Below are positions 1-30,326 of a stretch of 64,000 nt of DNA, piece after piece (within the stretch, counting starts at the first letter, position 1; each line of letters starts with the position of its first letter). The translations under genes and the position numbers were made by a program. The stretch spans positions 9,881,717-9,945,716 of the forward strand of contig NC_087261.1 in the NCBI RefSeq assembly GCF_037042905.1, read 5' to 3'. The notes beneath the pieces were generated by a model. The model searched no databases, was not told the DNA's origin, and worked only from the letters and a program-made list of their open reading frames with translations. The DNA comes from Lytechinus pictus (lineage: Eukaryota > Echinodermata > Echinoidea > Temnopleuroida > Toxopneustidae).

Positions 1-108
1 TAAATGCGGAATATTATTATTATTTCAAGCTGAATATCTTAAATAATTCTATTGCCATAATTATTATTATAATTGTTATCATATATGGATGGGAAGAGTA
101 TGTTCTCC

Positions 109-533
109 CAAATAATTTGATACCATATTTATGTGGCATGTGTTAACGCTTGGATGATCAGGTGTTATTCTTAGCAGTGATGTCAATTTTGATTTGCGCC
201 AAATTAAGGCATGACTGCAATGAATGAATCCAGATGTCATAATCCTACAAAAGTTGCGTTGAAATCCATTTCAAAACAACTTTTCAGTAATTTACATTTT
301 AATTGTTTAAAAAACACATTTTAGTATCAATTCTCAAGTTAATTTCATTGAAAATGGATTAGCAAATGTGTTCACTAATAAACTCATGAAGGATTTTGAC
401 ATCATTGACATCTGGATTCATTCATTGCAGTCATGCCTTTTGGCTCAAATCAAAATTTACATCACTGCAAAGAATACCTCCTGGCAATCCAAGCGTTAAC
501 ACATACCACAAAAATATGGTATCAAATTATCCA
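109..533. mobile_element. Foldback MITE, arms about 145 bp
   Basis: The left arm (AATTTGATACCATATTT, GTGTTAACGCTTGGAT, GCATGACTGCAATGAATGAA) reappears inverted up to 533 with few mismatches around a ~130 bp AT-rich centre. There is no coding capacity. The arm ends are not clean enough to name a target-site duplication or superfamily. Confidence 0.8.
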
Positions 534-779
534 AGTATAATTATATGCATTCATGAAATATTTTATCCTTAAATTTGCGATTTGTGAGGTGTCATATTTT
601 TTTACTCACGCGGTATATTACAGCACAATTGGGGAAAAATAACAAAGGGCACACAACAAATCTCCAAGGCCATGAGAGAAACACCAAGGGCAACAACAAG
701 CCATGAACTTCAAAGACTTTGGGTCAATTTAAGCCCTGTTCAAATTTATAACGGCTGATTTTCAAAATGCATCATGCAA

Positions 780-1263
780 CATTGTAACTCTTAAGCCCGG
801 CGCACACTATATAATTCATTGCAATCCGAATTTCAAGGAAATTGCAAAAACATTAATGATATGAACATTCCAACCAATAAAATTGTAGTGATCAGAGATA
901 AATATAGTGATGGTAGGACTACTGAAATCGAAATTCAGTCTAGTTCGAGCCTCCCTATACAAATGAAAGCAAATTCACTCCCCAATTGTAATGACGTCAT
1001 CATCGGCTGCGACTTGAAGCCAATTCAGACTTTACTCCAACCCATTGGCGGCGGAAGCCAAAAATTTTAGGGGGGGGCCACAAAAAAAAAAAAGACAACC
1101 CCAAAAAAGGTTATCAACAAACAATTTTAGGGAGGACGCCGGAAAAAAAATTGACAAGCAAAAAAAAAAAAAAAAAAATAAATAAATAAAAAAAAAAAAA
1201 AAAAAAAGGTTATCAACAAAATTTTTTAGGGGGGACGCCGGAAAAAAATTTGACAAATTGCCT
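780..1263. repeat. A-rich repeat with two direct units
   Basis: A unit containing GGTTATCAACAAA, a TTTTAGGG/CGCCGG stretch and TTGACAA occurs at about 1109-1157 and again at 1207-1257, separated by long A runs. The TTGACAAGC-plus-A-run unit recurs in reverse complement at 51330-51530, so this is a dispersed family. Short frames here are homopolymer artefacts. Confidence 0.6.
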
Positions 1264-2426
1264 ATGCTCCAACCACAGGGCTTGCCGCAAAGCAAAATGA
1301 TGACTAGGTTGATCGTTACATTCTGCCAAACTTCAAATGAAATAATTTTACTTCTTAGCACTTTCACATTTAATATAAATTGCAATTTATTAAAAAATTG
1401 CATTGTATCGGATCATAAAGTGTGCAATGGGCTTCGATGATACAACCCATGATTCTATAAAAATGCATATAGGAAAAAGAAAGGAATAATTACAGCCACG
1501 AATCTATGTTACCCTTGACAATTCTTTAACTCACTATTACAGTATAAAAGCACAGAACACACTTGGTTCACTGAACCTATTGTTCTCTCCATATACAATG
1601 TAATGGTGTAATAGCGTGTTAAAGAATTGTGAATGTTACTGGATCTTTGTAGTATTGACTTTTAAACGTTTGTGATATTCTCAAAACAGAAAAGGATATA
1701 TCCGCACACTGCGAAGCATTCAAACAAATACTTGAACATGTTCGCAATTGACAATGTCTGTTATTAGGCTGGTTCTATCCTTCTTGTGATGTAAAATCAC
1801 GCTATGAAATAAGATGTATGAGCCGATAATTGAATAAATCATTGCAAAGAGCTAACTTATTTTGGCGACAACAGTAAGTCTTCGTGTAAAAATACAGAGA
1901 GATGTACCAGAGTGCCGTGCAAACTCATTTCTTTCATTTAATGATCTTATCAATATGACAAAACCACTCTACCACTGACCTATTCCACATGTTGGTAAAA
2001 GATTCTGACCAATATAAAGTTCCTTTATTACAGAACGAGAGTGTTTGATTCATTAGGTGGCAAATAATGCCAGAAGGTACAGTCAATCTCTCAGCAATGC
2101 AGCTATACTCAGGATAGTTTCACATCTTTTCAGTGGCAAAATTGTTTCCACGCTCTTTGATTGTGATGCCTCCATCCATGGCTGGGAAGAATGAATCCCA
2201 GATTATCAATTAATGAAGGTTTAAAGAGAGGACAGAAAAATGTTCACTCTTGAAAACTTTACTCAGAACGGTCCAAATCCAGAGGTGCAGAAGTGCCTCA
2301 AGCACTGCACTGTTCTCCATTACAGCATATAGCATCTATCTCAGAAGGATAGAAATTGCAGTGTCTATAATGAGAGATTATGTATACATCCCAAAAGGGT
2401 CATGAGGAAACTGCTCATGATAAGAG
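1264..2426 (-). other. Presumed 3' untranslated region of the PCMTD-like gene
   Basis: About 1.1 kb downstream of the PCMTD stop codon on the minus strand. It has no credible coding frame and no strong repeat structure. An AATAAA hexamer on the minus strand (2024-2029) could be the polyadenylation signal, giving a 3' UTR of roughly 400 nt; the rest would be intergenic. Assignment is by position only. Confidence 0.35.
2024..2029 (-). terminator. Candidate poly(A) signal AATAAA for the PCMTD-like gene
   Basis: The canonical hexamer on the minus strand about 400 nt after the stop codon. Such hexamers are common by chance in AT-rich DNA, so this is only a candidate. Confidence 0.3.
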
Positions 2427-20595
<18,169 letters not shown>

Positions 20596-20650
20596 ACGAC
20601 AATGACGTCATTCAAGATGGCAACTTGCAAGAAAAACCGTCAGGTCAGGT
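20596..20650. promoter_or_regulatory. CRE plus YY1-like block, candidate (bidirectional) promoter
   Basis: A full CRE, TGACGTCA (20603-20610), sits 2 bp from CAAGATGGC (20613-20621), a YY1 core that often lies near transcription starts. It is about 1.6 kb upstream of the PCMTD start codon, suiting a promoter with a non-coding first exon. The YY1 orientation would equally suit a plus-strand transcript. Position and motifs are seen; promoter function is inferred. Confidence 0.35.
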
Positions 20651-20999
20651 GAAAATGTCTTAGATGACAGATTTCTCAATCATCCAGAGGATTTTTTTCA
20701 ATAACTCCGGCCCAAGGTATGCAATTACTTAAGTTATATATATTTCCCTGATAATGGAAACCATGAAACTTTCAATTTTGCTTAAAAAACAGTTTTAAAT
20801 CGCGATCTATAAAACGCTAGTTCACTATACGTTGGCTGTAGGTACGGGGCCCCATCCCCTTCAGTCTATGTATGGTGAGTGGAGCCAACGTAGTTCAGCG
20901 GAACAACCAAAATACAGAGACTGAAGCTTTTGGTCTAGTACTTGACCTGGATTTTGCCGGGACCGGCGGGTGCAATACACCGGGTGAACACCCTACTCT

Positions 21000-21285
21000 T
21001 TGACGAATAGTGTATTGGTTTTAACGTGCATAGGTTGTACCTCTCCTATACACAGGACCAACATTTGGGTCCTTTCCGATGGACGGCGTGTTTTCCAACT
21101 GCATTCACACCTGCACTGAAATAAAGTGGTGAGGCACGCTAACACACAATGCTATAGCATCAGACTTTTTTGTTAGGCGCGTTTCGGCACGAGTGACTAC
21201 ATAGTGGGGCTCGAACCCCTCACGTTGAGATCTACGATCTTATCCGAAACATGCACTCTAACCGACTGAGCTACGCTGCCTCAAT
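21000..21285 (-). mobile_element. tRNA-derived SINE
   Basis: The minus-strand head (about 21281-21202) has A-box TAGCTCAGTCGGTTAGAG and B-box GGGGTTCGAGCCCC. The body continues to about 21000. The region between the boxes is too long and does not fold as a tRNA. The loop TTTCGGA resembles that of the SINE at 14990-15200 (CTTCGGA), suggesting related heads. Confidence 0.65.
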
Positions 21286-22733
21286 GATTCAATGATTGGA
21301 TTTAGTTTTGATCTAATTATTATTATGCTTATTCAGTTATTGTCTGATACGATAGTACCGGTACCATATCTTTTTAAATTCAATTTTTTATGGCATTCCA
21401 TTATCATTAATGATTAATATTCAACATTTTTACTATGGAATTACACCTGATTTTTATTTTTTTTGATTAAATGATTGTAGGCCTATTTTTCAGAATACCA
21501 TCCCACTGTCCCGGATCAGCTGATTGTTTGCAGTATCCAGTGCAGTGTGTGATATGTGTGCACTATGCTATGCAGCTCAATCAGCTTCTTCAACAAGCTC
21601 CACACAGTGCAATCGCAATGGCTATGCAATTGTTGGGAAGTGCAGTGCAAGGATGGGGATGCGACATCCAGTTGTTTACATCTGGGCAGACAATAATTTA
21701 TCACATTAAAACTTAATGCAACCCTAATAAATGAACGTAGAACGTTGGAAAAACTATTATTCTTACTTTTCCAGGTATGGATATCACCGGCGGCAGAGCA
21801 GTATTCGGAAAAATATGAAGGATTTTGCAGTAGACAGCAGAAGTTATCGCGACATACCGTACTTCCAGGGGTCGTCTGAAATGACGTCATCCAAAACAAA
21901 ATATTGGATTGTGGGAGCTCATGATAATGAATATTCATCAAAAAGTTCAGTGCCCCCTCGGCCAAATTATTTTGTGTCGCGATCGAGCAAAGACGTACAA
22001 AATATTATCTCATGTTCTCTACTTGTATGCATGCTTTTTTTTCGCCAATAGAAAATAGGAGTGGAACAATTAGGAATCCCCACCCCTAGATTTGTGATAA
22101 CTCTGAAACGTGAAACTGTATAACTGTGAAACGGTAAATCAATAAAATAAAACATAAATAATCTGAGGAAGTTAATATACATTATTTTTGTTTTGAATTT
22201 AAAGTTACTAAACAAGAAACAGTTTTAGAAAAAAAATATTGTTGAAGTTCATGGAGGTATAGGAGATAGATATCTTTGTGTAAATTTCAATGTGGTCATC
22301 ACAACTTCCAATCTCTAAATATCATTATTCATCTGATCAACCTCTTAAAAAACATTGTTCATTGTGCAACCTATACAAGTTCAGGGTGATGAATTTTATG
22401 GTGTTTTAGTAAGCCCTATGTTCTATTTTTCTTTCATGAGCATAAGAAGTATGTAGACCTTAGGCCTAAATAATGTCATTCAGTTTTAATTAGCTAAGTT
22501 AATATTAAACTTAGCACCTAAAGAATCTTTCAAAATTTTGTAAAGTCATGATGTCGAAGTTCAAGAATTTTTTTTTTCATTCCATTTTTTTATAAACTAG
22601 TCTTTTGTAAATCAGTGTACCGTTAGGTAGGCATGTTATTTGTCGATACAATCGATTCTTGCCTTAAAATGTTATTATTTTAAGCTTTTGAATTTTAGAT
22701 TTTTACACATCTATATTTGTTGTTAAGCGAGGT
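21286..22733. other. No gene or clear repeat recognised
   Basis: AT-rich DNA with several short frames (for example 21731-22051 on plus) that lack splice context or recognisable motifs. A second CRE-like TGACGTCA lies near 21882. Confidence 0.4.
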
Positions 22734-23627
22734 TTGTTTTTCCTTGCCCTTGAAAAGTACCGCTGTATCAGTGTATTTTTTAAAATAAATTTGTTCTGTA
22801 AAAACTTCTCTATACACGATTACCCAACGAGACAACGTAACTGTTATCACCTACCCCCAACCCGTACTATATTAGCAAAAAACTCTTTTATCTTTTTTTT
22901 GGACCAGTGTATTGGAATTCCCTGCCCAACGACTTTAAAGAATCTCCCAGCCTTAATATTTTAAAAGCAAACTTAAGAAGATGCTAATTTCTCAATACTC
23001 CACACCAACAAGTCAAGCTAGCACATAACCTAAACTAAAAACTATGAAATAAATTAACCTTTAATTACCAATAAATTTGTAAAACATTACTTATTCTAAA
23101 AAAAAACCGACACTACCACATGACACAATACAATATGATCTGTGCACCTGCCATGTTCCTCTTTTCATTTTCAGTTTTTAGTTGCACTTCCCTTATCTCC
23201 CCCTTTTTTTCCTTTGCCACTTTTCCCTCCCTACTATAATTTTGTAAGTATTTTTATATTTATTTTTTTGTTATTATTTTTTTATCACTGTAATTATTAT
23301 TATTTGAACTATTTTCTCTAATGTTTGTTGTCGCTTATTCGCTTTATTTTTATATTTGTGGATTATTTGTTTTAAGCTCGTCTGTCCGTCTCCATTTTTG
23401 TATATAATTGTATATATGGTTTGTTTATAATTAGTATTGAAACTAAGCTTTGCTTTTCTTGGCAAGTCTACATTCTTTTCATAGATAAAATTATTGCAAC
23501 ACACTTTAATTCATATTCAATATTTGTTACGAAATGTCATTGATCTGTTTGTATTATATTGAATATGTATTGTTACTTTGATTATATTTTGTTGAATGGA
23601 AATAAATAAATCTAAATCTAAATCTCA
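22734..23627 (+). mobile_element. 3' end of a non-LTR retrotransposon (CR1/Jockey-like LINE)
   Basis: Translating across a frameshift in a T-run near 22890-22900 gives a C-terminal reverse-transcriptase tail: IHDYPTRQRN, then LPPTRTILAKNSFIFF, then GPVYWNSLPNDFKE and SPSLNILKANLRRC before TAA (about 22984). The GPxxWNSLP block and following Leu/Lys-rich helix are typical of LINE RT ends. A 3' UTR of about 600 bp ends in ATCTAAATCTAAATCT units, as CR1-like elements often do. The 5' part and catalytic domains are absent, so it is a dead 5'-truncated copy. Confidence 0.75.
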
Positions 23628-24692
23628 TTTTTTATCCAATTTTTTAATTGAACAGCGCCATCTTATGGCAAACCTGCGGTTCGTAAACAATAATCAGCTG
23701 TTCGACCGAGCTGGACGTACGTCCATGCATACACATGTGCGCGTGCATGCACTGAGTACTAGTCAGGTAAAATTATGTTCATTCACCCATTCCTTGCATG
23801 CAGTAACTACCTGGCTTAGGCTAAAGAGCAAGACAACTTTATGTGCTGAACAAACCTGAAAAGTGCCAGATCAGTGGGTAAATAGAGGACCCTTCATCCC
23901 ATGACTAACAATCAATCCCTTGCATGCTTTTTGATAACTAACTGAAGTTATATATATATTTTTTTTTTCTAAAATGACCATGCCTGCATGAATTAATGAA
24001 CTGTCATCTGTCGACATCAGAATTTTCAGTTTACATAAATCAGTGATGTGACCTCAATGTTCATCAATGTAGCAGCCCAAAGCAAATTGAAAAAAAAAAG
24101 TGATTGTGTTATGAGATTGATGATGAATTATATTTTCCTCATGAAGTGAAATTATTGTTATCAAGTTTGATTGCTCCCCAGTTCCAATTTCTGCTTGACA
24201 CAGGTCATTAATTGCTGTAATTCAATGTATGTAGAGTTGTCTTAATTATTGTAAGATTTTCCTATTATTCCATGGTTTCATGAATCTCTCATGACTTCTG
24301 TATTTTCATTTTTTTCATATTTTTTTTTCATTTTCAAATTTTTTTACTTCGAATTATTTTCATTTATCATTACATTTATAACAAAGCAGTCTGTAGAAAT
24401 TCCAGAAAAGGTGAAATAATCACTTTACTTTATGGAGCACTATTGAAAATTGTTTTTTCTCCAGTCACTTTGTTCACAAATTTGATATTCATTTCCCCAT
24501 TTAAATATTATGTACAATTGTCCCATGGATGTATACATAGCAGAATTATTGTCCCATATACCAAACATTTCTATAATTAACTATTTGTATTAAAAATCAA
24601 AATATAGGCCTGTTTTTGAAAATTTTTGTTGTGTTACATTTTCATACTCAATAATGTATAACTTCCAAGAGATGTAACATCTCTTGGAAGTT

Positions 24693-25155
24693 ATGTTGGT
24701 GGGTTCATGTTCCATCTTTGATTAAAATCTCAAGTATTGTATTCTTAAAAAGAACTTCACGAAACATCCTCAGGCTTAGAATGTTACGCGTGGGACATTT
24801 CATCCTTTGACAAGACCTAATTCAGGGGCGGATCCAGGATTTTCCAAAGGGGCCAGAGGGGCACATTTATACAAGGACAAATTTGAAAACCCCCCCAAAA
24901 AAGAAGGGTTTTCACTTTCAAAGGGGGGGGGGGGCACACTTCTATTTCAACGGCATTTTCACATTAAAAATTTTAATTTTGATTCTCAAAGGTGGGGGGG
25001 GGGGGGGGGGGGCACGGGCCGGCTGTGCCCCCCCTGCCCCCCCCCCCCAGATCCACCAGTGACCTAATTTGCATATAACTTATATGACCCACCAATTTTT
25101 CCCCAAAAGTAGTATGTTGGTGGGTTCATGTTCCATCTTTGATTAAAATCTCAAG
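24693..25155. repeat. Direct duplication (~43 bp) bracketing a MITE
   Basis: The segment starting ATGTTGGTGGGTTCATGTTC and ending AAAATCTCAAGT occurs at 24693-24735 and 25112-25154. The hAT-type element at 24823-25060 lies in the interval. Confidence 0.75.
24823..25060. mobile_element. 238 bp hAT-type MITE with 9-bp target duplication
   Basis: Ends CAGGGGCGGATCC and, reversed, CACTGGTGGATCT. The flanks are GACCTAATT at 24814-24822 and again at 25061-25069. Long TSDs of 8-9 bp and CAGGGGCGG-like termini suit hAT. Several G/C homopolymers inside; the frame across it is not a gene. Confidence 0.75.
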
Positions 25156-25921
25156 TTTTGTTTTTATTTTCTATGACATTTTATAATTGTCCATATATAA
25201 CGCTAAGTTTACCAATTATACAAATTAGGTGCCCCAAATTGGCATAACTTTGTACAGGACTAATATCAAAATTTTCTTAATGAACTTTTTGAAATTCAAC
25301 ATTTGGGCTTTCTTATCCCACCAAAGATTACTTTATAAAGTAATTTTATAGATGAAATTTTGTCTTCTAGGGTGACCTTTGCTTGGACTTGACCTCTTTC
25401 ATCCTTCGATCCTTATTTCATCTTTCCTCTTTCTGTTATCTTTTTTTATTTTGTCTTCTGTCTTTTGTCTTTCCTTTTTCATCTTCAAATTTTTGTTTTT
25501 CAAGTAGGAGTGGGCTATAAATGGGTGAATTTTGGTTTTGCTGTGGCAACAGTTTTTTTTTGTTCCTTCTACCTTATCTCAACATGAAATGACAATATTT
25601 TTTGTCTCGGGTCCGATAAAAAAGTGTGCCGGGCCGTAATGGCCGCCAAAACTTCCCAAAATCACAGTTTTGGCCACAAATTCTTTATTTATACCTTTAT
25701 ACCGCATCTACTGGAAAAATACAGTTGTGTCTGCAGTCAAATTTCCAGGTCTATCTTGTACTGTACGTTATGGTCTTATTCTCTGCTTTTTGGTGTCTAT
25801 TCATCTGTTTTGGGGGGCAGGCAATTTGTTTTTCCTAAAATGAGTACCGGTACATTTAAACCATTATATATTTTTATAAATTTATATATTTTTTTATCCT
25901 CCTCCTCTTCTTCTTCTACTA

Positions 25922-26725
25922 CTTCAATTTAATTTAATTCAATTCAAAGTGCAATCAATTCCTATTAGATACTAAAGGTTAAAGGTCAAATCCACCCCAG
26001 AAAATTGTTGATTTGAATGGATATAGAAAATCAAACAAACATAACGCTGAAAATTTCATCGAAATCGGATGTAAAATAAGAAAGTTATGACATTTTTAAG
26101 TCACTCACTATTTCTTTTGTTTTTTATTGTTTGAATAATACAATATTTCAATTTTTACAGATTTGACAATAAGGACCAACTTAACTTGAGCATAAACTGT
26201 TAAAATAATGGTAATTGCACATGTTCAGGGGGAAATAAAATTTAGTTTCACTTGACAAGGAGGAGAAAATTAGAATATTTCATATTTCATATAATAAAAT
26301 ACAAAAGAAATAGTGAGTGGGTGACGGCATCAGTCTGCCAATTTGCATACCGACCAGGATGTGCATATATAACTGTTTTGTGAAATTAAGCGAAACTTTA
26401 AAATGCCATAACTTTCTTATTTTACATCTGATTTTGATGAAATTTTCAGTGTTTTGCTTGTTGGATTTTTCTCCTTTTTTTTAAATTTACTTTTTTTTAG
26501 GTGGACTTGTCCTTTAACAGTTTAACTTGTCCATGTAGCATGCATGCACAATGAAATAGGATGTTATCTTTGTATAAAGAAGGAATAATTCCTGGCTTGG
26601 TATGATTTGGAAGGTCGCGGTGTGTTTCTACATTCACGATGATTCCTATATCTGTACATGAACTGCAGATTGATGTTTTGTGTACAGTGATATCAGGTTT
26701 ACTTGTTGTAGTACTGTACATGACA
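25922..26725. repeat. Duplicated segment, copy A (interrupted)
   Basis: Sequence at 25936-25982 and 26514-26725 matches the continuous 29638-29885 with few differences (AATTCAAAGTGCAATCAATT, then TAGCATGCATGCACAATGAA, then TACATTCACGATGA). Copy A is split by the MITE at 25983-26513. Confidence 0.85.
25983..26513. mobile_element. 531 bp palindromic MITE with TTAA target duplication
   Basis: Flanked by TTAA on both sides (25979-25982, 26514-26517). The duplicated copy at 29685-29688 keeps a single TTAA, the empty site. Ends AGGTCAAATCCACCCC and, reversed, AGGACAAGTCCAC. Internal CATCGAAATCGGATGTAAAA is mirrored near the right end. TTAA insertion is typical of piggyBac-type transposases; no transposase is present. 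Confidence 0.85.
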
Positions 26726-26756
26726 TTTACAATTCATTTCATTATTTGCATTATTT

Positions 26757-28502
26757 TCCTCCTTCTTCTCCGTCTCCTTCTTCTTCTTCTCCTCCTCTTT
26801 TTCTTCTTCTTTTTTTCCTTTCTTCTTTTTCTTTTTCTTTTTCTTCTCCTTCTTCTTCTTTTCTTCTTCTTCTTCTTCTCTCCTCCTCCTTCTCTCCTCC
26901 TCCTTCTCTGTCTCCTCCCCTCCTCCTCCTCCTCCTTCTTCTTCTTCTTCTTCTTCTCCTTCTCCTCCTCCTTCTTTTTCTCCTACTCCTTTAATTTATC
27001 CCTTCTTCTTCTCTGTCTCCTTCTTGTTTTTCTTCTCCTTCTTCTTTTCTTCTTCTTCTTCTTTTCTTCTTCTTCTCTCCTCCTTCTTCTCTGTCTCCTC
27101 CCCTCCTCCTCCTCCTCCTTCTTTTTTCTCCTACTCCTTTAATTTATCCCTTCTTCTTCTCTGTCTCCTCCTTCTTCGTCTTGTTTTTCTTCTTCTCCTT
27201 CTTCTTTTCTTCTTCTTATTCTCTCCTCCTTCTTCTCCGTCTCCTCCCCTCCTCCTCCTTCTCCTCCTCCGCCTCCTTCTTCTCCTCCTCCTCCGCTGTC
27301 TTCTTTTTCTCCTACTCCTTTAATTTATCCCTTCTTCTTCTCTGTCTCCTCCTTCTTCGTCTTGTTTTTCTTCTTCTCCTTCTTCTTTTCTTCTTCTTAT
27401 TCTCTCCTCCTTCTTCTCCGTCTCCTCCCCTCCTCCTCCTTCTCCTCCTCCGCCTCCTTCTTCTCCTCCTCCTCCGCTGTCTTCTTTTTCTCCTACTCCT
27501 TTAATTTCTCCTCCTTTTTCTTCTCTGTCTCCTCCTTCTTCTTTGACTTCTTCTTCTCCTTCTTCTCCTTCTTTTCTTCTTCTTCTTATTCTCTCCTCCT
27601 CCTTCTTTGTCTCCTCCCCTCCTCCTCCTTCTTCTTCTTCTTCTCCTTCTTCTTCTTCTCATCCTCCTTCTTTGTCTTCTTCTCCTTCTTCTTATTCTCT
27701 CCTCCTCCTTATTTTCCTCCTTCTTCTCCATCTCCTCCTCCTTCTTCTTCCTCTTCTAATTCTCGTCCTCTTCTTCTTTTTTTTCCTGTCTTTTTCTTCT
27801 TCTTCTTTTTCTTCTTCTTTTCCTTCTTCTTCTGTTCTTCTTCTTCTCCTCCTTCTTCTTCTTATTCCTTTTCTTCTTCTTCTCCTTCTTCATATTCTCT
27901 CCTCCTCCTCCTTATTTTCCTCCTTCTTCTCGGTCTCCTCCTCCTTCTTATTCTCCTCTTCTTCTTTTTTTTTCTTTTTCTTTTTCTCTCCTCCTTCTTT
28001 GTCTCCTCCCCTCCTCCTTTTTCTTCTTCTTCTTCTCCTTCTCCTTCTTCTTCTTCTCATCCTCCTTCTGTGTCTTCTTCTCCTTCTTCTTATTCTCTCC
28101 TCCTCCTTATTTTCCTCCTTCTTCTCCATCTCCTCCTCCTTCTTCTTCCTCTTCTAATTCTCGTCCTCCTCTTCTTCTTTTTTTTCCTGTCTTTTTCTTC
28201 TTCTTCTTTTTCTTCTTCTTCTTTTTCTTCTTTGTTTCCTTCTTCTTCTGTTCTTCTTCTTCTTCTTCTCCTCCTTCTTCTTCTTATTCCTTTTCTTCTT
28301 CATCTCCTTCTTCATATTCTCTCCTCCTTCTTCTCTGTCTCCTCCCCTCCTCCTCCTCCTCCTTCTTTTTTCTCCTACTCCTTTAATTTATCCCTTCTTC
28401 TTCTCTGTCTCCTCCTCCTCCTTCTTCTTCTTCTCTTCTTCTTCTTCTTCTTCTTTTTCTCTGTCTCCTCCTCCTTTTTCTCTGTCTCCTCCTACTTCTT
28501 CT
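26757..28502. repeat. 1.75 kb CTT/CCT polypyrimidine tract with higher-order repeats
   Basis: The plus strand is almost purely C and T, built from CTT and CCT units. A ~181 bp higher-order unit repeats near 27130-27310 and 27311-27491, marked by CTCCTACTCCTTTAATTTAT, which recurs at several sites. A larger duplication follows around 27690-28330. Long Leu/Ser/Phe frames on plus and Arg/Glu frames on minus are artefacts. Confidence 0.95.
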
Positions 28503-30326
28503 AGCTATCGACATAGGGTTAACCACTTTCAGTATTATTTCATTTTTATTTTCATCTTTATATTTATTCTTTCTTCAACTTTGATTACTTTTCTTCCCTT
28601 TGTCTTTTTTTCTCACTTTTTATTATTTTTTTTTTGCATTTCTCATTTCTCATTGTTCTCCTTGATAGAATTTTTGTTTTCTCCCCCTCCCCACTCATTC
28701 ATTGGTTTAAATGCTTTCACTTGCTTTTTATAGGCCGGCCCCTCTGTTTTTAATATGCGAATAGATTTTTCTTTACTTCTAACCCTTCCTAATATTTGTT
28801 AAAGCCTAGATGTAAAATATTGACATTAACATATCATTTATCTGAAATTGGATGACTGAATAGAGTTTCCAATCATATGCTATTGTCTTCTGATATTTCT
28901 GCTTTGAATTCTGCAGAATTCAATCTTTAATTTGCTCTCACTGCCATTTTTAAATGTCACTAGAGAGGTAGTAGTGCTTTTGATGCCAGGCTTGCTGGCA
29001 TGTTAAAGTCAATGAAGTGTTATACATGTTAAGAGATACAGAGTTCTCTATACATACATTCCCACATGCCTACATAGACATGAATAGCAAACTAGAAATT
29101 TATTTTTTACACATTCAAATGGTTCAGCAATAGTTTCACCTCGTTGTATTATTAATTATTTAATCAGATGAGGTGAAAAATTCACAGTATCCTATAGTAT
29201 TGCCTGATTTCTTCAGGTACAAGAACCTGCATTCATTTGTCTCATTCTGATGTGATCATCAAAACTTTCTGATCTTTATAGATATAACCTTTTATTTTTT
29301 ATTTTTATATTTTATTTGCAGTAGGCACAACATCTGGCACAATGGTATTATTGACTTTATTTTTCATTGACGGTTTTCCCAGAAATATATGATGTTATAT
29401 TGAAATTAGGCTATAGATATTATATTCTTGTCAGTTTTTTTTATAAGCACTACGGTAACTAAGCTGATTTATAAGCTTTCGATAGAAAATCAAAAATTCC
29501 AATAAAAAGAATCAATTCAATTTAATTCAGTGTCAGTGGTTTTTTATACCAAGATCATTTATAATGTTTCAATAGAAAATTCAAAATTCCAAGCTTAAGC
29601 AAATTTTCATGTTACTCAAGAACCAAAATAAAAAGATAATCAATTCAATTCAAAGTGCAATCAATTCCTAGTAGATACTAAAGGTTAACAGTTTAACTTG
29701 TCCATATGTAGCATGCATGCACAATGAAATAGGATGTTATCTTTGTATAAAGAAGGAATAATTCCTGGCTTGGTATGAAATTGGAAGGTTGCGGTGTGTT
29801 TCTACATTCACGATGAATCCTATACCTGTACATGAACTGCAGATGGATGTTTTGTGTACAGTGATATCAGGTGTACTGTAGCTACATGACATTTACAATG
29901 CATTACACCTATGTCTGGTATTGAAGCATCTTTATTATAACCAAATCAAAGTCAATACTGTAGTTGAGTTCAGATTCCATTTAGATCAATACAGAGATCC
30001 TAAGTGTTTGTGATTGTTAACATTATGTGTAAGAAGATAATGGATCATTGGTTTTAATAGAGTTGCAAAAATAATCTACTATTGAAAGAAAAATTATGAT
30101 ATTATAGATTGGGTTTTGAATCAGATTGATCGAAGGCTAATGGTATGTACATGTACAAAAGGTGTTAGAGAGCCACTTTTATTCAGATTTAATAGGTCAA
30201 TTGTCCAAAACAGATTTATTCTTTTATTTTAACACTCTTTCTTAAAACTTTTTTTTAATGGATGTATAGATTTCCCCAAAGTGAATGTCACTCTTCCAGC
30301 CTATACATGTATGTATCCCCTAACAC
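28503..30326. other. No gene; includes duplicated segment copy B
   Basis: AT-rich. The only structure I recognise is the uninterrupted duplicate at 29638-29905, homologous to 25936-26725. No coding frame has motif support. Confidence 0.5.

Noticed and set aside
27362-28504. 380-codon Ser/Leu/Phe-rich frame and overlapping Arg/Glu frames
   Set aside because: Pure CTT/CCT repeat; absence of stops follows from composition.
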